A stretch of 64,000 bases of DNA from CAUSKK01 sp963532425 (GTDB lineage Bacteria > Pseudomonadota > Gammaproteobacteria > Cardiobacteriales > Cardiobacteriaceae), in NCBI GenBank assembly GCA_963532425.1, contig CAUSKK010000007.1, positions 1 to 64,000 on the forward strand, given 5' to 3'. The translations under genes and the position numbers were made by a program. The notes below the pieces were generated by a model that saw only the letters and a list, made by a program, of their open reading frames with translations, was not told the DNA's origin and searched no databases. Positions 42,700 to 53,224 of this stretch are shown here, piece after piece; position 1 is the stretch's first letter, and each line of letters starts with the position of its first letter.

Positions 42700-44095
42700 G
42701 GGGGAAGCGCTTCCCTTCCGGGTTGCTAGAACGAAGCGCTCCCCCTTCTCAGGCCGGAGCCGGTGAGGATTAAAAAGATGCCGCCCCGGGAAGCGCTTCG
42801 GTTTATCCGTCCTTTCAAGGGGGAAGCGCTTCGCTTTGGCTCGCTCAGTTGGCGGAACGAAGCGCTTCACTGGGAACGGCCTTTCCGGAAGGAAGCGCTC
42901 CGGGCTGGAAAGCCAGTCGGGGGGAAGCGCTTCCCCCTTTTCGGGCCGGAGCTGGTGAGGATTGAAAAGATGCTGACCCGTTAAGCGCTTCGGTTTATCT
43001 ACCCTTTCAAAGGGAAGCGCTTTGCTTTGTCTCACCCAGTTGGCGGAACGAAGCGCTTCCCTGGGAACGACCTTTCCGGAAGGAAGCGCTCCCCCCTTAC
43101 GAGCGCCGCGCCGCCAAAAGAAGAGCCTGTTCCCCCTTTTGATTCCGATGGTGAAGCGCTTCCGGCGGCTAAGCCAGCAGCGGGGGAAGCGCTTTGGCTC
43201 CGGAAGGTTACTTAGAAGGGAAGCGCTTCATTAAGACGGGTCTCAGCGGCAGGAAGCGCTTCGCCTCCGAGTCCGAATGACGCCAAGATGCCGTTGGCAA
43301 CGAAGCGCTTCGGTCTAGAAAGCCAGTTGGAAGGAAGCGCTTCCCCCTTTTCGGGCCGGTGAGGATTGAAAAAATGCCGACCCGTTAAGCGCTTCGTTCT
43401 GGGAAGAGTGAGAAAGGCAGCGGCCACCAGACGGCCGAAGCGCTTCACTCCTCTGGCTAGCTGTCCCCCTAAACCGAAGCGCTTCAGCGTTGGCAAAGGA
43501 GGAAGCGCTTCCGGTCGAGAAGGTCTTTTCCAGTGAAGCGCTTCGGTGGTTTGGCCCATTGGCTGGGTTCCCAGTCGGAAGCGCTTCCCCTTTTCGGGCT
43601 GGGGCTGGGGGGATTCAGAAAATAACAGCCGGGGGAAGCGCTTCATTGGGAACGACCTTTCCGGAAGGAAGCGCTCCGGGCTGGAAAGCCAGTCGGGGGG
43701 AAGCGCTTCCCCCTTTTCGGGCCGGAGCTGGTGAGGATTAAAAAGATGCCGCCCCGGGAAGCGCTTCGGTTTATCCGTCCTTTCAAGGGGAAGCGCTTCG
43801 TTCTGGGAAGAGTGAGAAAGGCAACGGCCACCAGATAGCCAGTGGCCAGCCGAAGCGCTTCAGCGTTGGCAAAGGAGGAAGCGCTTCCTCCTTTCTGGGC
43901 CGCCAGAACGAAGCGCTTCATTAAAACGAGCCTCGGCGGAGGGAAGCGCTTCGTTCCGCCTCCGAGTCCGAATGACGCCAAGATGCCGTTGGCAACGAAG
44001 CGCTTCGGTCTAGAAAGCCGGTTAGAAGGAAGCGCTTCGCCTCCGAATCCGAATGACGCCAAGATACCGTTGGCAACGAAGCGCTTCGGGGGGCC
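42700..44095. repeat. GAAGCGCTTC palindrome array 4
   Basis: About 1.4 kb non-coding, between dadA and murA. Very many exact palindromes, typically 20-45 bases apart. Spacers recur in long blocks: the region near 42855-42965 matches 43630-43740 at an offset of 776, 42750-42820 matches 43722-43790, and a GCCTCCGAGTCCGAATGACG-type block occurs three times (about 43260, 43970 and 44040). The mosaic pattern shows growth by internal duplication. No gene seen. Confidence 0.93.
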
Positions 44096-44096
44096 A

Positions 44097-44127
44097 TAAA
44101 AAAAGAGCGCTTCGGTGGAAGCGCTCC
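44097..44127 (-). terminator. Terminator of the mla-murA operon built from two palindrome halves
   Basis: Minus strand: GAGCGCTTC-CACC-GAAGCGCTC stem followed by seven T, 31 bases past the murA stop. It forms the right edge of array 4. Confidence 0.88.
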
Positions 44128-44157
44128 CTGGTTCGATTGGAACCCAACCGGGGCCGG

Positions 44158-45400
<1,243 letters not shown>

Positions 45401-45408
<8 letters not shown>

Positions 45409-45631
45409 CGCGGGCCTCCGTCTTCAGGGCCAGGGCGTGCATCTGCTCGCTGGAAAAAATATCGGCCAGGGCGTTCATCACCAGCCGGTGTTGCTCCAGG
45501 CGCTTCAGGCCGACAAAGGCGGCCGAGCGTACCCGGGCCTCACAGTGGACGCCGTCGTTGCTGTTGAAGTGAATGTCGGCGTCGGGCAGCACGGCCAGAA
45601 TCCGTGCCCGTATCAGTTGTTCCAGTTCCAT
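45401..45631 (-). CDS. ibaG: BolA-family protein IbaG
   Basis: 76 residues; BolA/IbaA fold. MELEQLIRARILAVLPDADIHFNSNDGVHCEARV aligns with the IbaG N-terminus and AAFVGLKRLEQHRLVMNALADIFSSEQMHALALKT carries the conserved R-x-x-H region used to bind [2Fe-2S] glutaredoxin. Position between mlaB and murA is the classical ibaG (yrbA) locus. Cytoplasmic. Confidence 0.92.
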
Positions 45632-45637
45632 GGTTAT

Positions 45638-45910
45638 TTATTGGGGAAAGTGAATTTCGTAGAGGGCGCTCAGGGTGTGGAAAACCGGCGGCATCCGTTC
45701 CAGGCGCAGTTGGGGATTGAGGCGGCAGAGGTAGACCAGGAAGGCCATGCCGGCGCTGTCCAGCCGTTCCAGCCGGCTGCCATCGACCCGGTCGGCGGCC
45801 AGGGGGAAGCGCTTCAGCCTTAGGCCGTCCAGCTCTAGACGCGTAAGGCGGGGGCCCAGATGCAGAACCCCCGCCGTCAGCTCGCTGAAACTATTCGCTG
45901 ATGGTGCCAT
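45638..45910 (-). CDS. mlaB: STAS domain protein MlaB
   Basis: Small cytoplasmic STAS protein that binds MlaF and is needed for the MlaFEDB complex. It has 90 residues, including VDGSRLERLDSAGMAFLVYLCRL, whose Asp-Ser-Ala-Gly segment is the STAS loop. Low overall conservation is normal for MlaB. Its start overlaps the mlaC stop by 20 bases, and ibaG follows after 6 bases. An internal GGAAGCGCTTC encodes Lys-Arg-Phe. Confidence 0.85.
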   Translation of the reverse strand: MAPSANSFSELTAGVLHLGPRLTRLELDGLRLKRFPLAADRVDGSRLERLDSAGMAFLVYLCRLNPQLRLERMPPVFHTLSALYEIHFPQ

Positions 45911-46502
45911 TTTTTAGCTTGCCAATCAGGCTGTCGATGCCTTCCTTCTGAATGATGTTTTCAAAGCTGCTGCGGTAGCTGAGCAGGAAGGAGACGTTCT
46001 CAAAGACCACGTCGTAGATTTTCCACTGGCCGTTGCTGTAGCTCAGGGAGAAATCCACGTTGGAAACCTTGCCGCGCTTGTCCTTGACCTGCACCTTGAG
46101 CACGGCCCGGTTGTTCGTAACCTTCGGCGTGTTCAGGAATTTCAGCGACTCGTCCAGATTAGTATCGGTGTAGTTCTGCCAGCCCTTGGAGTAGGCGCGG
46201 ATAAGGAAATCCTGGAAAACCTGAATGAACTGCTGCTGCTTGGCCGGGGCCAGGCCCTTGGCGTTGCGGCCGAGCACGAATTTGGCCATGGTTTTGAAGT
46301 CCAGATAGGGCAGAACCTCCTGGCTGAGCATGGCGTTGAAAGCCTTGGGGTCATTGGTATAGAGCGCCTTGTTCTGTTGCAGCTTGCTAAGTACCACGCG
46401 CACCTGACTTTCGGCCAGGGCCCGGGCATCTTCGCCGGTGGGGCCGGCGGCCATGAGGAGTTGGCTCAGCCCCAGGCCGAGCAGGAGGAGAAATTTTTTC
46501 AT
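45891..46502 (-). CDS. mlaC: Phospholipid shuttle protein MlaC
   Basis: Periplasmic carrier moving phospholipids between MlaA/OmpC and MlaFEDB. It has 203 residues with signal peptide MKKFLLLLGLGLSQLLMAA. Tol-Tol/Ttg2 domain landmarks: VLPYLDFKTMAKFVLGRNAKGLAPAKQQQFIQVFQDFLIRAY, and KIYDVVFENVSFLLSYRSSFENII. It follows mlaD by 6 bases with AAGGAATAG near the start. Confidence 0.94.
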   Translation of the reverse strand: MKKFLLLLGLGLSQLLMAAGPTGEDARALAESQVRVVLSKLQQNKALYTNDPKAFNAMLSQEVLPYLDFKTMAKFVLGRNAKGLAPAKQQQFIQVFQDFLIRAYSKGWQNYTDTNLDESLKFLNTPKVTNNRAVLKVQVKDKRGKVSNVDFSLSYSNGQWKIYDVVFENVSFLLSYRSSFENIIQKEGIDSLIGKLKNGTISE

Positions 46503-46508
46503 GTTTGT

Positions 46509-46994
46509 CTATTCCTTGTTGTTCTTGTTGTCGTTCATGCCCATCTGGGCAACCACCTGTTGAATCAGTTTTTCCAGCACCACCGAGGAGCCGGTGTAGC
46601 GGATTTCATCGTTGGCGCCGAGGAAGGTCTCGCTGCCGCCGAGGGTCAGGCCGAGATACTTCTCGCCGAGCAGGCCGGTGGTGAGGATTTCCAGGCTGGA
46701 ATCGTCCGGCAGCTGTTTTTCATAGCTGGCGTCGATTTCCACCTGCACCAGCGCGTCATAGTTGTGGTCGGGGGCGATGCTGATGCTCTTCACCCGGCCA
46801 ATCTGCACCCCGGCCAGCGTAACCTTGGCATTGCGGCCGAGGCCGCTGATGTCGCGGAAATAGGCGTTGAGGGGGAAGCTGGCCGTGCTGCGGTAGCCGT
46901 TGATATTGCTGGCCCGGAGGCCCAGCCAGGCCAGAGCGGCCAGCGCGGCCACCACAAAGAGGCCCACCAGCGCGCTGAGGGTTTTGTTCTGCAT
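46509..46994 (-). CDS. mlaD: MCE-domain phospholipid transport protein MlaD
   Basis: Inner-membrane-anchored MCE protein that forms a hexameric ring in the MlaFEDB complex. It has 161 residues: one helix (LSALVGLFVVAALAALAWLGL), then the MCE domain with FRDISGLGRNAKVTLAGVQIGRV and LTTGLLGEKYLGLTLGG. C-terminal helix SSVVLEKLIQQVVAQM. Three bases separate it from mlaE. Confidence 0.95.
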   Translation of the reverse strand: MQNKTLSALVGLFVVAALAALAWLGLRASNINGYRSTASFPLNAYFRDISGLGRNAKVTLAGVQIGRVKSISIAPDHNYDALVQVEIDASYEKQLPDDSSLEILTTGLLGEKYLGLTLGGSETFLGANDEIRYTGSSVVLEKLIQQVVAQMGMNDNKNNKE

Positions 46995-46997
46995 AAA

Positions 46998-47777
46998 TTA
47001 ATCTCCAAACATCAGGGCGGTCAGGACGAAGTCCAGGCCTAGCACCGCCAGCGAGGACAGCACCACCGTGCGTGTGGTGGCACTGCCCATGCCGGCGGCC
47101 GTAGGCCGGGAGCGGAAGCCCTCGAAGGTGGCGAGGGTGCCGATGACCGCGCCAAAGACCAGACTTTTCACCAGCATGCCCTGGACAATGTCGTTCCAGA
47201 AATCGACGCCGGTTTGCATCTGGTTCCAGAAAATGCCGCCATCGACGCCGAGGTGCGCCACGCCGACCAGATAGGCGCCGCCAATGGCCACGGCCACGAA
47301 GAGGCTGGTCAGCAGCGGCAGGGCCAGCAGGGCCCCCCAGAAGCGCGGCACGCCCACATAGCGCACCGGATAGATGCCGAGCATTTCCAGGGCGTTGAGC
47401 TGTTCGGTGGTTTTCATCAGGGCGATTTCGGCGGTCAGGGCCGAGCCGGCCCGGCCGGCAAAGAGCAGGGCACTGACCACGGCGCCGAGCTCGCGCATCA
47501 GCGACAGGGCCACCATGATGCCCAGGGACTGTTCGGCGCCGAATTTAATCAGGGTGGTGTAGCCCTGCAGCGCTAGCACCATGCCGACGAAAAAGCCGGA
47601 AAACAGAATAATCGGCAGGGACAGCACGCCGGTGAAGTAGAGCGCTTTCACCGTCAGCAGCGGCCGCTGCCAGAGAAAGGCACTGCGACCGAGCAGCTGC
47701 AAACAGAACAGGCCGTAGTCGCCGAGGCGCCGCAGCAGGGCGAGGGTGCCGTTGCCCAGGGCAATGAGGGCGTTCAT
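46998..47777 (-). CDS. mlaE: Phospholipid ABC transporter permease MlaE
   Basis: 259-residue permease of the MlaE family with about 6 helices. Landmarks are FSGFFVGMVLALQGYTTLIKFGAEQSLGIMVALSLMRELGAVVSALLFAGRAGSALTAEIA and VKSLVFGAVIGTLATFEGF. The natural overlap with mlaF is lost: two tandem 38-bp copies of the mlaF-mlaE junction separate the two genes, and each supplies an ATG whose mini-ORF ends at the next ATG. Confidence 0.94.
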   Translation of the reverse strand: MNALIALGNGTLALLRRLGDYGLFCLQLLGRSAFLWQRPLLTVKALYFTGVLSLPIILFSGFFVGMVLALQGYTTLIKFGAEQSLGIMVALSLMRELGAVVSALLFAGRAGSALTAEIALMKTTEQLNALEMLGIYPVRYVGVPRFWGALLALPLLTSLFVAVAIGGAYLVGVAHLGVDGGIFWNQMQTGVDFWNDIVQGMLVKSLVFGAVIGTLATFEGFRSRPTAAGMGSATTRTVVLSSLAVLGLDFVLTALMFGD

Positions 47778-47853
47778 CGCGGCTTCTCCGCGCCGATGGT
47801 CCGAGGCCCGTTCATCGCGGCTTCTCCGCGCCGATGGTCCGAGGCCCGTTCAT
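47774..47853 (-). repeat. Two 38-bp tandem repeats forming coupled mini-ORFs at the mlaF-mlaE junction
   Basis: ATG codons lie at 47853, 47815 and 47777 (mlaE), each 38 bases apart. Because 38 is not divisible by three, each ATG opens a 13-codon ORF (MNGPRTIGAEKPR, 47812-47853 and 47774-47815) whose TGA overlaps the next ATG in ATGA. The mlaF C-terminus is GVEQPR; the mini-ORFs end AEKPR, so the unit derives from the mlaF end joined to the mlaE start. The two copies are identical in sequence, so the event is recent or kept uniform. Confidence 0.9.
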
Positions 47854-48656
47854 CGCGGCTGCTCCACGCCAAACAGCTGGCGCTGGTAGTCCGGCGCCGG
47901 ATAGTGGAAGCGCACCGGCCCCTCGGCCTCGGCGTGCATGAACTGCTTCACCTCGGGCTCACTGCTGGCGGCTAGGGCCGCCGGGGTGCCGTCGGCCAGC
48001 AGCCGGCCATTGGAGAACAGCAGGATACGGTCGGCAATCTGGGACACCTCGACCACGTCGTGGGAGACGATGAGGCTGGTCATGTGCAGGCCGTCGTGCA
48101 GGTCGCGCACCAGCTTGACCAGCATGCCCAGGGAGATGGGGTCCTGGCCGGTGAAGGGTTCGTCGTAAATCATCAGCTCCGGGTCGAGGGTGATGGCCCG
48201 GGCCAGGGCCACCCGCCGGGCCATGCCGCCGGACAGTTCGGCGGTGCGTAGATTAGCGGCGCCGCGCAGGCCGACCCGCTGCAGCTTCATGGCCACCAGC
48301 AGCTGAATCAGCTCCTCGGGCAGCCGGGTTTTTTCGCGCAGCACGAAGGCGATGTTGTCGCCCACGGTCAAATCGCTGAACAGGGCGCCGGTTTGGAAGA
48401 GGATGCTCATTTTTTCGCGCAGGGCCATAAGCGCGCGCAGGGACAATTTGTGCACCGGCTCGCCGAAAACGTAGATTTCGCCGCTGTCCGGCCGGAGCTG
48501 GCCGGTGATGAGCTGCATCAGGGTGGTTTTGCCGGTGCCGCTGGGGCCCATCACCGCCACCAGCTCGCCGGCGCCAATCTTCAAACTGACGTTGTCAAAG
48601 ATAAAACGCTGTCCACGTTTGAAGGTTAGATTATTTATTTCAATCAGATAATCCAT
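47850..48656 (-). CDS. mlaF: Phospholipid ABC transporter ATPase MlaF
   Basis: 268 residues. Walker A GPSGTGKTTLM, signature ELSGGMARRVALARAITLD, Walker B LMIYDEPFTGQDP, switch His in VSHDVVEVSQ. The MKMSILFQTGALFSDLTVGDNIAF stretch is typical of MlaF. C-terminal helix EPEVKQFMHAEAEGPVRFHYP binds MlaB in known structures. It starts directly after the EVE gene. It is the first gene of mlaFEDCB. Confidence 0.95.
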   Translation of the reverse strand: MDYLIEINNLTFKRGQRFIFDNVSLKIGAGELVAVMGPSGTGKTTLMQLITGQLRPDSGEIYVFGEPVHKLSLRALMALREKMSILFQTGALFSDLTVGDNIAFVLREKTRLPEELIQLLVAMKLQRVGLRGAANLRTAELSGGMARRVALARAITLDPELMIYDEPFTGQDPISLGMLVKLVRDLHDGLHMTSLIVSHDVVEVSQIADRILLFSNGRLLADGTPAALAASSEPEVKQFMHAEAEGPVRFHYPAPDYQRQLFGVEQPR

Positions 48657-49088
48657 TTAGTTCTTCTCGGAAAGCAATCGCTGGATTGTAGCCCATTCCG
48701 CCGGGGTCAGTGGCGAAACGGACAGGCGACTCTGGCGCAGCAGCATCATGCCTGCCAGTGCCGGCTCGGCCTTCAGCTCGGCCAGACTGAGCAGCCGGGG
48801 CAGGCGCTCCACCAGCCGTACCGGCACCGCCAGCCAGCGGCCGTCGGCCGGGTCGGGCCGGGCCGGGGCCAGCACGCGCACCACCCCGACGATGCCGCTG
48901 GGCCGGGCGTTGGAATGGTAGAAAAAGGCCAAATCGTCCGGCTGCATCTGGCCCAGATAGCGGCGGGCCTGGTGGTTGCGCACCCCGTCCCAGAGGGTGC
49001 TCTGCTCCGGCGCGGCGGCCAAATCGTCCAGGGAAAAGGCGCTGGGCTCGGACTTGAGCAGCCAGTGGCTAATCTTTTTCGTACTCAT
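48657..49088 (-). CDS. EVE domain protein
   Basis: 143-residue stand-alone EVE (PUA/YTH-like) protein. Landmarks: HWLLKSEPSAFSLDDL, TLWDGVRNHQARRYLGQMQPDDLAFFYHSNARPSGIVGVVRV and LRQSRLSVSPLTPAEW. EVE domains bind modified bases in nucleic acids; those next to housekeeping genes are of unknown role. It overlaps the tamB stop by 20 bases and abuts mlaF, so it is cotranscribed with both. Not evidently linked to a restriction system here. Confidence 0.9.
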   Translation of the reverse strand: MSTKKISHWLLKSEPSAFSLDDLAAAPEQSTLWDGVRNHQARRYLGQMQPDDLAFFYHSNARPSGIVGVVRVLAPARPDPADGRWLAVPVRLVERLPRLLSLAELKAEPALAGMMLLRQSRLSVSPLTPAEWATIQRLLSEKN

Positions 49089-52000
49089 AGATAAAGTCCA
49101 GGGATTGGCTGTTGGGGCTGGCGACGGCCTCGGCCTTCAGCCGTTTATTGAATTTGTACTGGGCGAGGAACTCGGTAACGTTGTTCATAAAGCTGCTCTG
49201 CATGCCGATGTAGAGGCTTTCGCTGAGATTTTTCCCGGCCTTGAGGCCGTCGAGGCCGAGCTTGAAGACATCGAGATGAATTTTCGCGCCAATGTCGCTG
49301 GTGAACTGGCCAATGGCCATGTTGGCGCCCATTTCCATCAAATCCTTGCTGGACATGGTGCCGTCCGGAGCCTTGCCGAAGAGCAGATAGGACAAAATGA
49401 AGGAATCGCTCATGCTCGGCTTGGAGGTCAGCTTCAGAGCCAGGCGCTTCACCGTGCCGCTGACGCTGGCGCCCACCTCCACCTGGCCGACGGTGCGCAG
49501 GGCGAGGAAGTCGATGGTGGGGTTGGCGATGTTGACGCCGGAGAAAATCACCCGGCCGCGCTTGATGTCCAGCTCCTGGCCGTAGAGAAAGTAGTTCCCG
49601 CTGGCCACCTCGATGCGCCCCTCGCCGCGAATGTTCTCCCGGGGTTTCATAATCAAATCCAGCCCGCCGATGAGGCGAATTTTGACGTCCTTGTTGTCGA
49701 AATAGACCTTGTTGCCGAGCTGCACCTTGATGCGGGCGTTGATGGGACTGTTGTTGGTGGCCGTGGTCGGCGCCGCCGGCTTTTTCTGATTGACGATGAC
49801 CACGTCCTTGGAAAGGGGCACGGCCGCCGAGGTGTCGGGAATGGAAATGTAGGCCTCGGGAATCAGCAGGGTGCCGTTGGCGTCGATGCCCTTGGCCGGG
49901 TCGATGTTGATGACAAACTGGGGCGTAACGAAGACCTTGGCGGTTTTGGAGTTGGCGATGAGCATATTTTTGCCCTCCAGATTCAGGCGCAGCTGCAGCG
50001 GGCTGAGGCGCAGGCGGCCGCTGGCGCGCAGATTGCCGGCCGGCGTGCCGATTTGGCCGTTCAGGTCGATTTCGCCGTTGGCCCCGGCGGCCAGGCGCAG
50101 CCGCATATTTTTCAGCTCGGTGGCCGTGGCCGGAATGGAGAGGGCGCCGTTGCTGAGCTCGATGGCACCGTTAATCTGCGGACTGGCCAGCGGCCCGGCG
50201 AAGAGCAGCTGGCCGGCCACCCGCCCCTGCAGCTGGCTGACGTGGGGAATGTGGTTTTTGAAGACGCCGATGTTCGGAATGTCCGTGCGCAGCGAGCCGT
50301 TGATATGCGGCGTGGCGCCGAGGCTGAGCTGCAGCGTGCCGCCGATTTGGCCCATCCTGTCCAAATCCACCGCCAACGTGGTGCGCAGCTGGGACCCCTG
50401 ATTCTGGGCCTCCAGCTGGAAGCGCTTCAGGGGGATAACCAGCGGCGCCTGGCCCTCCAGCCGCAGCACCAGCGAGCCGGGCGTCATCTGCAGTTTGCCG
50501 CTGCCGCTGAGCTGGCCGTTTCTGGCGATGCGAATTTCCCCGCTGCCGCTGAGGCTGCTGTTGATTTTCAGCGTCCGGGGCAGCCAGCGCGCCAGGCTCT
50601 GGGGCTGGAGCTTCTGAATGTCATAGCGCAGCCGGGTGGATTCCTTCTTCTCGCCGTCGAGGCAGAGGCGGGAGTACGGGTCGTGGAGACAGAGCCCTTC
50701 CACGCTGACCGCCGCCGGCGACAGGCTGAGCTTGCTCGGTTTGTCCAGCTGGAAGCGCTGGCCCTCCACCGTGGCGCTCAGGGCGTTCAGGGTGCCGGCC
50801 CAGCGTTCCAGACCGGAGAAACCGCCGGCCAGCTCGGCCTGGAGCTGGTAGGGGGCGCCGCTCTGCAGTTTCAGGCTGTGGCGGTTGAACAGGCCCTGGC
50901 TCTGCAGGCGCAGCCGTTCAATATTCTGGCCGGCCACCCGTAGACCACTCAGCTGCAGGTCATTGTTGAAGGCACCGCCGTTCTGCAGCTGGTCGCTGAG
51001 GCTGGCCTTGAGTTCGCGCAGGCTGAAATCGTTGCCGTGGCGCAGATTCTGGCCGCTCAGCTGGAGCTGGATTTTGGGATGGTTCAGGCTGCCGCCAATC
51101 TCACCGTCGGCCTTGAGACTGCCGCCCAGGGGCGCGTAGAAAGCCTGCAGTGCCGGCGCCGTCAGGGCCAGTTTCAGCTGCAGCTGGGACGGTTTAACCC
51201 GGCCGTCAAGCTGGAGCCGATTGGCGCCGAGGCCGAGCTGGAGTTTATCGGCCCGAAGCGCTCCCCCCTGCCAGTAGAGCTGGCCACTGCCGGCCAAAGC
51301 CTGGCCGCGATAGCTGCCGCCCAGCCGTTTCAGCAGCAGGCCTATCTCCGGCGTGCCGTCGGCCCGGATTTCACCGCTGCTGCTGGCCTCGCCGCTGAGC
51401 ACGGCCTTGACCGCCGGCCACTGGCTCTCGGGTTTGAGCCCCTGCCAGCGGGCGTCGGCGCTCCAGCGCAGCGGGCTGAAATTCACGTGGCCGCTGATAT
51501 GGGCCTGGCCGGCGAGCAGCTGGGCGTCCAGCACAATGTCCTCGGCCCGGGTCGGGCTGATTCGGGCCCGGCCGCTGGCGTGCAACGGCGGAATGTCCGT
51601 GCCGCGCAGCTCGGCCTGCAGCTGGGTCTGCAGGGCCGCCAGCGACCCCTTCAGGGCCAGGCTACCGGTTTTGGACAGCACCACCGGTTTGGCCGCCGGG
51701 CCGTAGCGCAGGTTCTGCCAGTGGAAATCGCCGTCGAGCTCGGGCTGGAGCAGATTGCCGCGCAGCTGGAGCTGGCCCTGGACACTCCCGGCCAGGGTCG
51801 GCAGGAAATAGTGCAGGGCCGGGGCGTTCAACTGTAGATGCACATCGGCACTTTTCTCGTCGGCGCTGCCGTCGGCCGCCAGCCGGTTGCCGGCCCAGTC
51901 GAGGCGAAGCGCTTCGACCCGGAGCCGTTCGCCGGCATAGTCGAGCCGGCCGGAACCGCTGATGGGCTGGCCGTCGTAGCTGCCGTTCAGGGCCTTGATA

Positions 52001-53160
52001 TTCAGGGCGGCGCGCCAGTGGTCGCCCTCGTCGCGGCCCTCGGTGCTGAGGGAACCGCTGACGCTACCCCTGATGTCGGGCAGATAGTCTTCGGCGCGCA
52101 GATTCTGCACGTCCAAATCGCCGCGCCAGCCGAAGCGCTCCCCCCAGTCGAGGCCGCCCCGGAACTGGGCGCCGCCGCCGGCGGTGGTGGCCGTCAGTTG
52201 TAAATCGTCGAGGCGGTCGAGGCCGAGCAGGCTGAACAGGGCCGCCGCCTTGAGTTTAAGTTCCGGCGGCACATATTCGCCCCGGGCGTCGCCCTCCAGC
52301 TGGAGCTGGAGCCGGTCCCAGGGTCCTTCGGCGTGGAGATGGCCGCGCCGGCTGTGGTAGTCGGCATAGCTGAGCTGGTGCCAGTCCAAATCGGCGGCCA
52401 GGGCCTGGCTAGGTAAATCCACCCGGCCCTGCAGCTGGAACAGGCCGCCCAAATCGCCGCGACTGACCATAGTCAGCCGGGGCGCCAGCAGCGAACCCTG
52501 GCCGCTGAGGCTAAGCGCTTCGGTAAAGCCGGGCAGCCGGGTTTGACCGGCGAAATGGAGCTGGAGCGGGTAGTCGTCCCGGGTCTGGAGCCGGGCGCTG
52601 AGCCGGCCGCCGCCGTAGTTGGTCTGGGCTGCCAGCAGGGCCTGGAGCTGGTCGCCGTGATAGCTGCCGCTGAGGTCGAGTTGGTCGATGGCCACCAGCT
52701 CTTCGCCGTCCTGTTCCAGGCGGAAGTGGTCGAGGTGAAGCGCTTCGATGACCACGGCCATCGGCGTGCTCAGCGTTGGCAGGGCCCGCAGCGCTTCCCC
52801 GGGGGGCGGCGGTTCCGTCGGCCCGGCCGGGGGCAGTCCTAGCCGGGCGTCGCTTAGACTCAGTTCGCGCAGCTGCAGGATTTTTCCGGGCAGGGCGCCC
52901 CAGTCCAGGGCGAAGCGCAGTTCCTCGGCCTCCAGCTGGATACCGGCGCCGCTGAAACGGAGCTGGCGCCAGCGCTGGGGGCCGAAGAGATTGCCCTCGA
53001 TGTTGGCGTGCAGCTCAAAGGGCGTCAGCGCCCGCACCAGGCCGGGCAGTTGGCCATAAATCCGGTCGCTGCCGAGGCTGACCAGCAGCAGACAGAGCAG
53101 CAGCAGCAGCGTGAGCAGCAGATAGAGCAGGCTCCGTAAAATTTTCCACAGATATTTCAT
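49069..53160 (-). CDS. tamB: Translocation and assembly module protein TamB
   Basis: Very large AsmA/YhdP-like bridge protein that spans the periplasm and works with TamA in outer-membrane protein assembly and lipid transport. The start at 53160 (MKYLWKILRSLLYLLLTLLLLL) gives the signal anchor; an open frame to 53292 adds only Pro/Ala/Arg-rich junk from array sequence. It has 1363 residues, mostly repeated beta-strands. The C-terminal DUF490 domain includes GEGRIEVASGNYFLYGQELDIKRGRVIFSG and DSFILSYLLFGKAP. Three internal palindromes. tamA lies upstream beyond a 500-bp duplicated-tail region. Confidence 0.93.
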   Translation of the reverse strand: MKYLWKILRSLLYLLLTLLLLLCLLLVSLGSDRIYGQLPGLVRALTPFELHANIEGNLFGPQRWRQLRFSGAGIQLEAEELRFALDWGALPGKILQLRELSLSDARLGLPPAGPTEPPPPGEALRALPTLSTPMAVVIEALHLDHFRLEQDGEELVAIDQLDLSGSYHGDQLQALLAAQTNYGGGRLSARLQTRDDYPLQLHFAGQTRLPGFTEALSLSGQGSLLAPRLTMVSRGDLGGLFQLQGRVDLPSQALAADLDWHQLSYADYHSRRGHLHAEGPWDRLQLQLEGDARGEYVPPELKLKAAALFSLLGLDRLDDLQLTATTAGGGAQFRGGLDWGERFGWRGDLDVQNLRAEDYLPDIRGSVSGSLSTEGRDEGDHWRAALNIKALNGSYDGQPISGSGRLDYAGERLRVEALRLDWAGNRLAADGSADEKSADVHLQLNAPALHYFLPTLAGSVQGQLQLRGNLLQPELDGDFHWQNLRYGPAAKPVVLSKTGSLALKGSLAALQTQLQAELRGTDIPPLHASGRARISPTRAEDIVLDAQLLAGQAHISGHVNFSPLRWSADARWQGLKPESQWPAVKAVLSGEASSSGEIRADGTPEIGLLLKRLGGSYRGQALAGSGQLYWQGGALRADKLQLGLGANRLQLDGRVKPSQLQLKLALTAPALQAFYAPLGGSLKADGEIGGSLNHPKIQLQLSGQNLRHGNDFSLRELKASLSDQLQNGGAFNNDLQLSGLRVAGQNIERLRLQSQGLFNRHSLKLQSGAPYQLQAELAGGFSGLERWAGTLNALSATVEGQRFQLDKPSKLSLSPAAVSVEGLCLHDPYSRLCLDGEKKESTRLRYDIQKLQPQSLARWLPRTLKINSSLSGSGEIRIARNGQLSGSGKLQMTPGSLVLRLEGQAPLVIPLKRFQLEAQNQGSQLRTTLAVDLDRMGQIGGTLQLSLGATPHINGSLRTDIPNIGVFKNHIPHVSQLQGRVAGQLLFAGPLASPQINGAIELSNGALSIPATATELKNMRLRLAAGANGEIDLNGQIGTPAGNLRASGRLRLSPLQLRLNLEGKNMLIANSKTAKVFVTPQFVINIDPAKGIDANGTLLIPEAYISIPDTSAAVPLSKDVVIVNQKKPAAPTTATNNSPINARIKVQLGNKVYFDNKDVKIRLIGGLDLIMKPRENIRGEGRIEVASGNYFLYGQELDIKRGRVIFSGVNIANPTIDFLALRTVGQVEVGASVSGTVKRLALKLTSKPSMSDSFILSYLLFGKAPDGTMSSKDLMEMGANMAIGQFTSDIGAKIHLDVFKLGLDGLKAGKNLSESLYIGMQSSFMNNVTEFLAQYKFNKRLKAEAVASPNSQSLDFIYEYEKD

Positions 53161-53224
53161 TTTTGGTTCTCCTCGACCCGGCCGCCGGGGCCGGTTAATG
53201 GGGGCAGCGGGCGCCGCCGGGACG

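Noticed and set aside
42700..44095. Insertion sequence remnants or integron-type cassettes in the arrays
   Set aside because: No transposase or integrase fragment, no terminal inverted repeats longer than the palindrome, and no target duplications could be seen.
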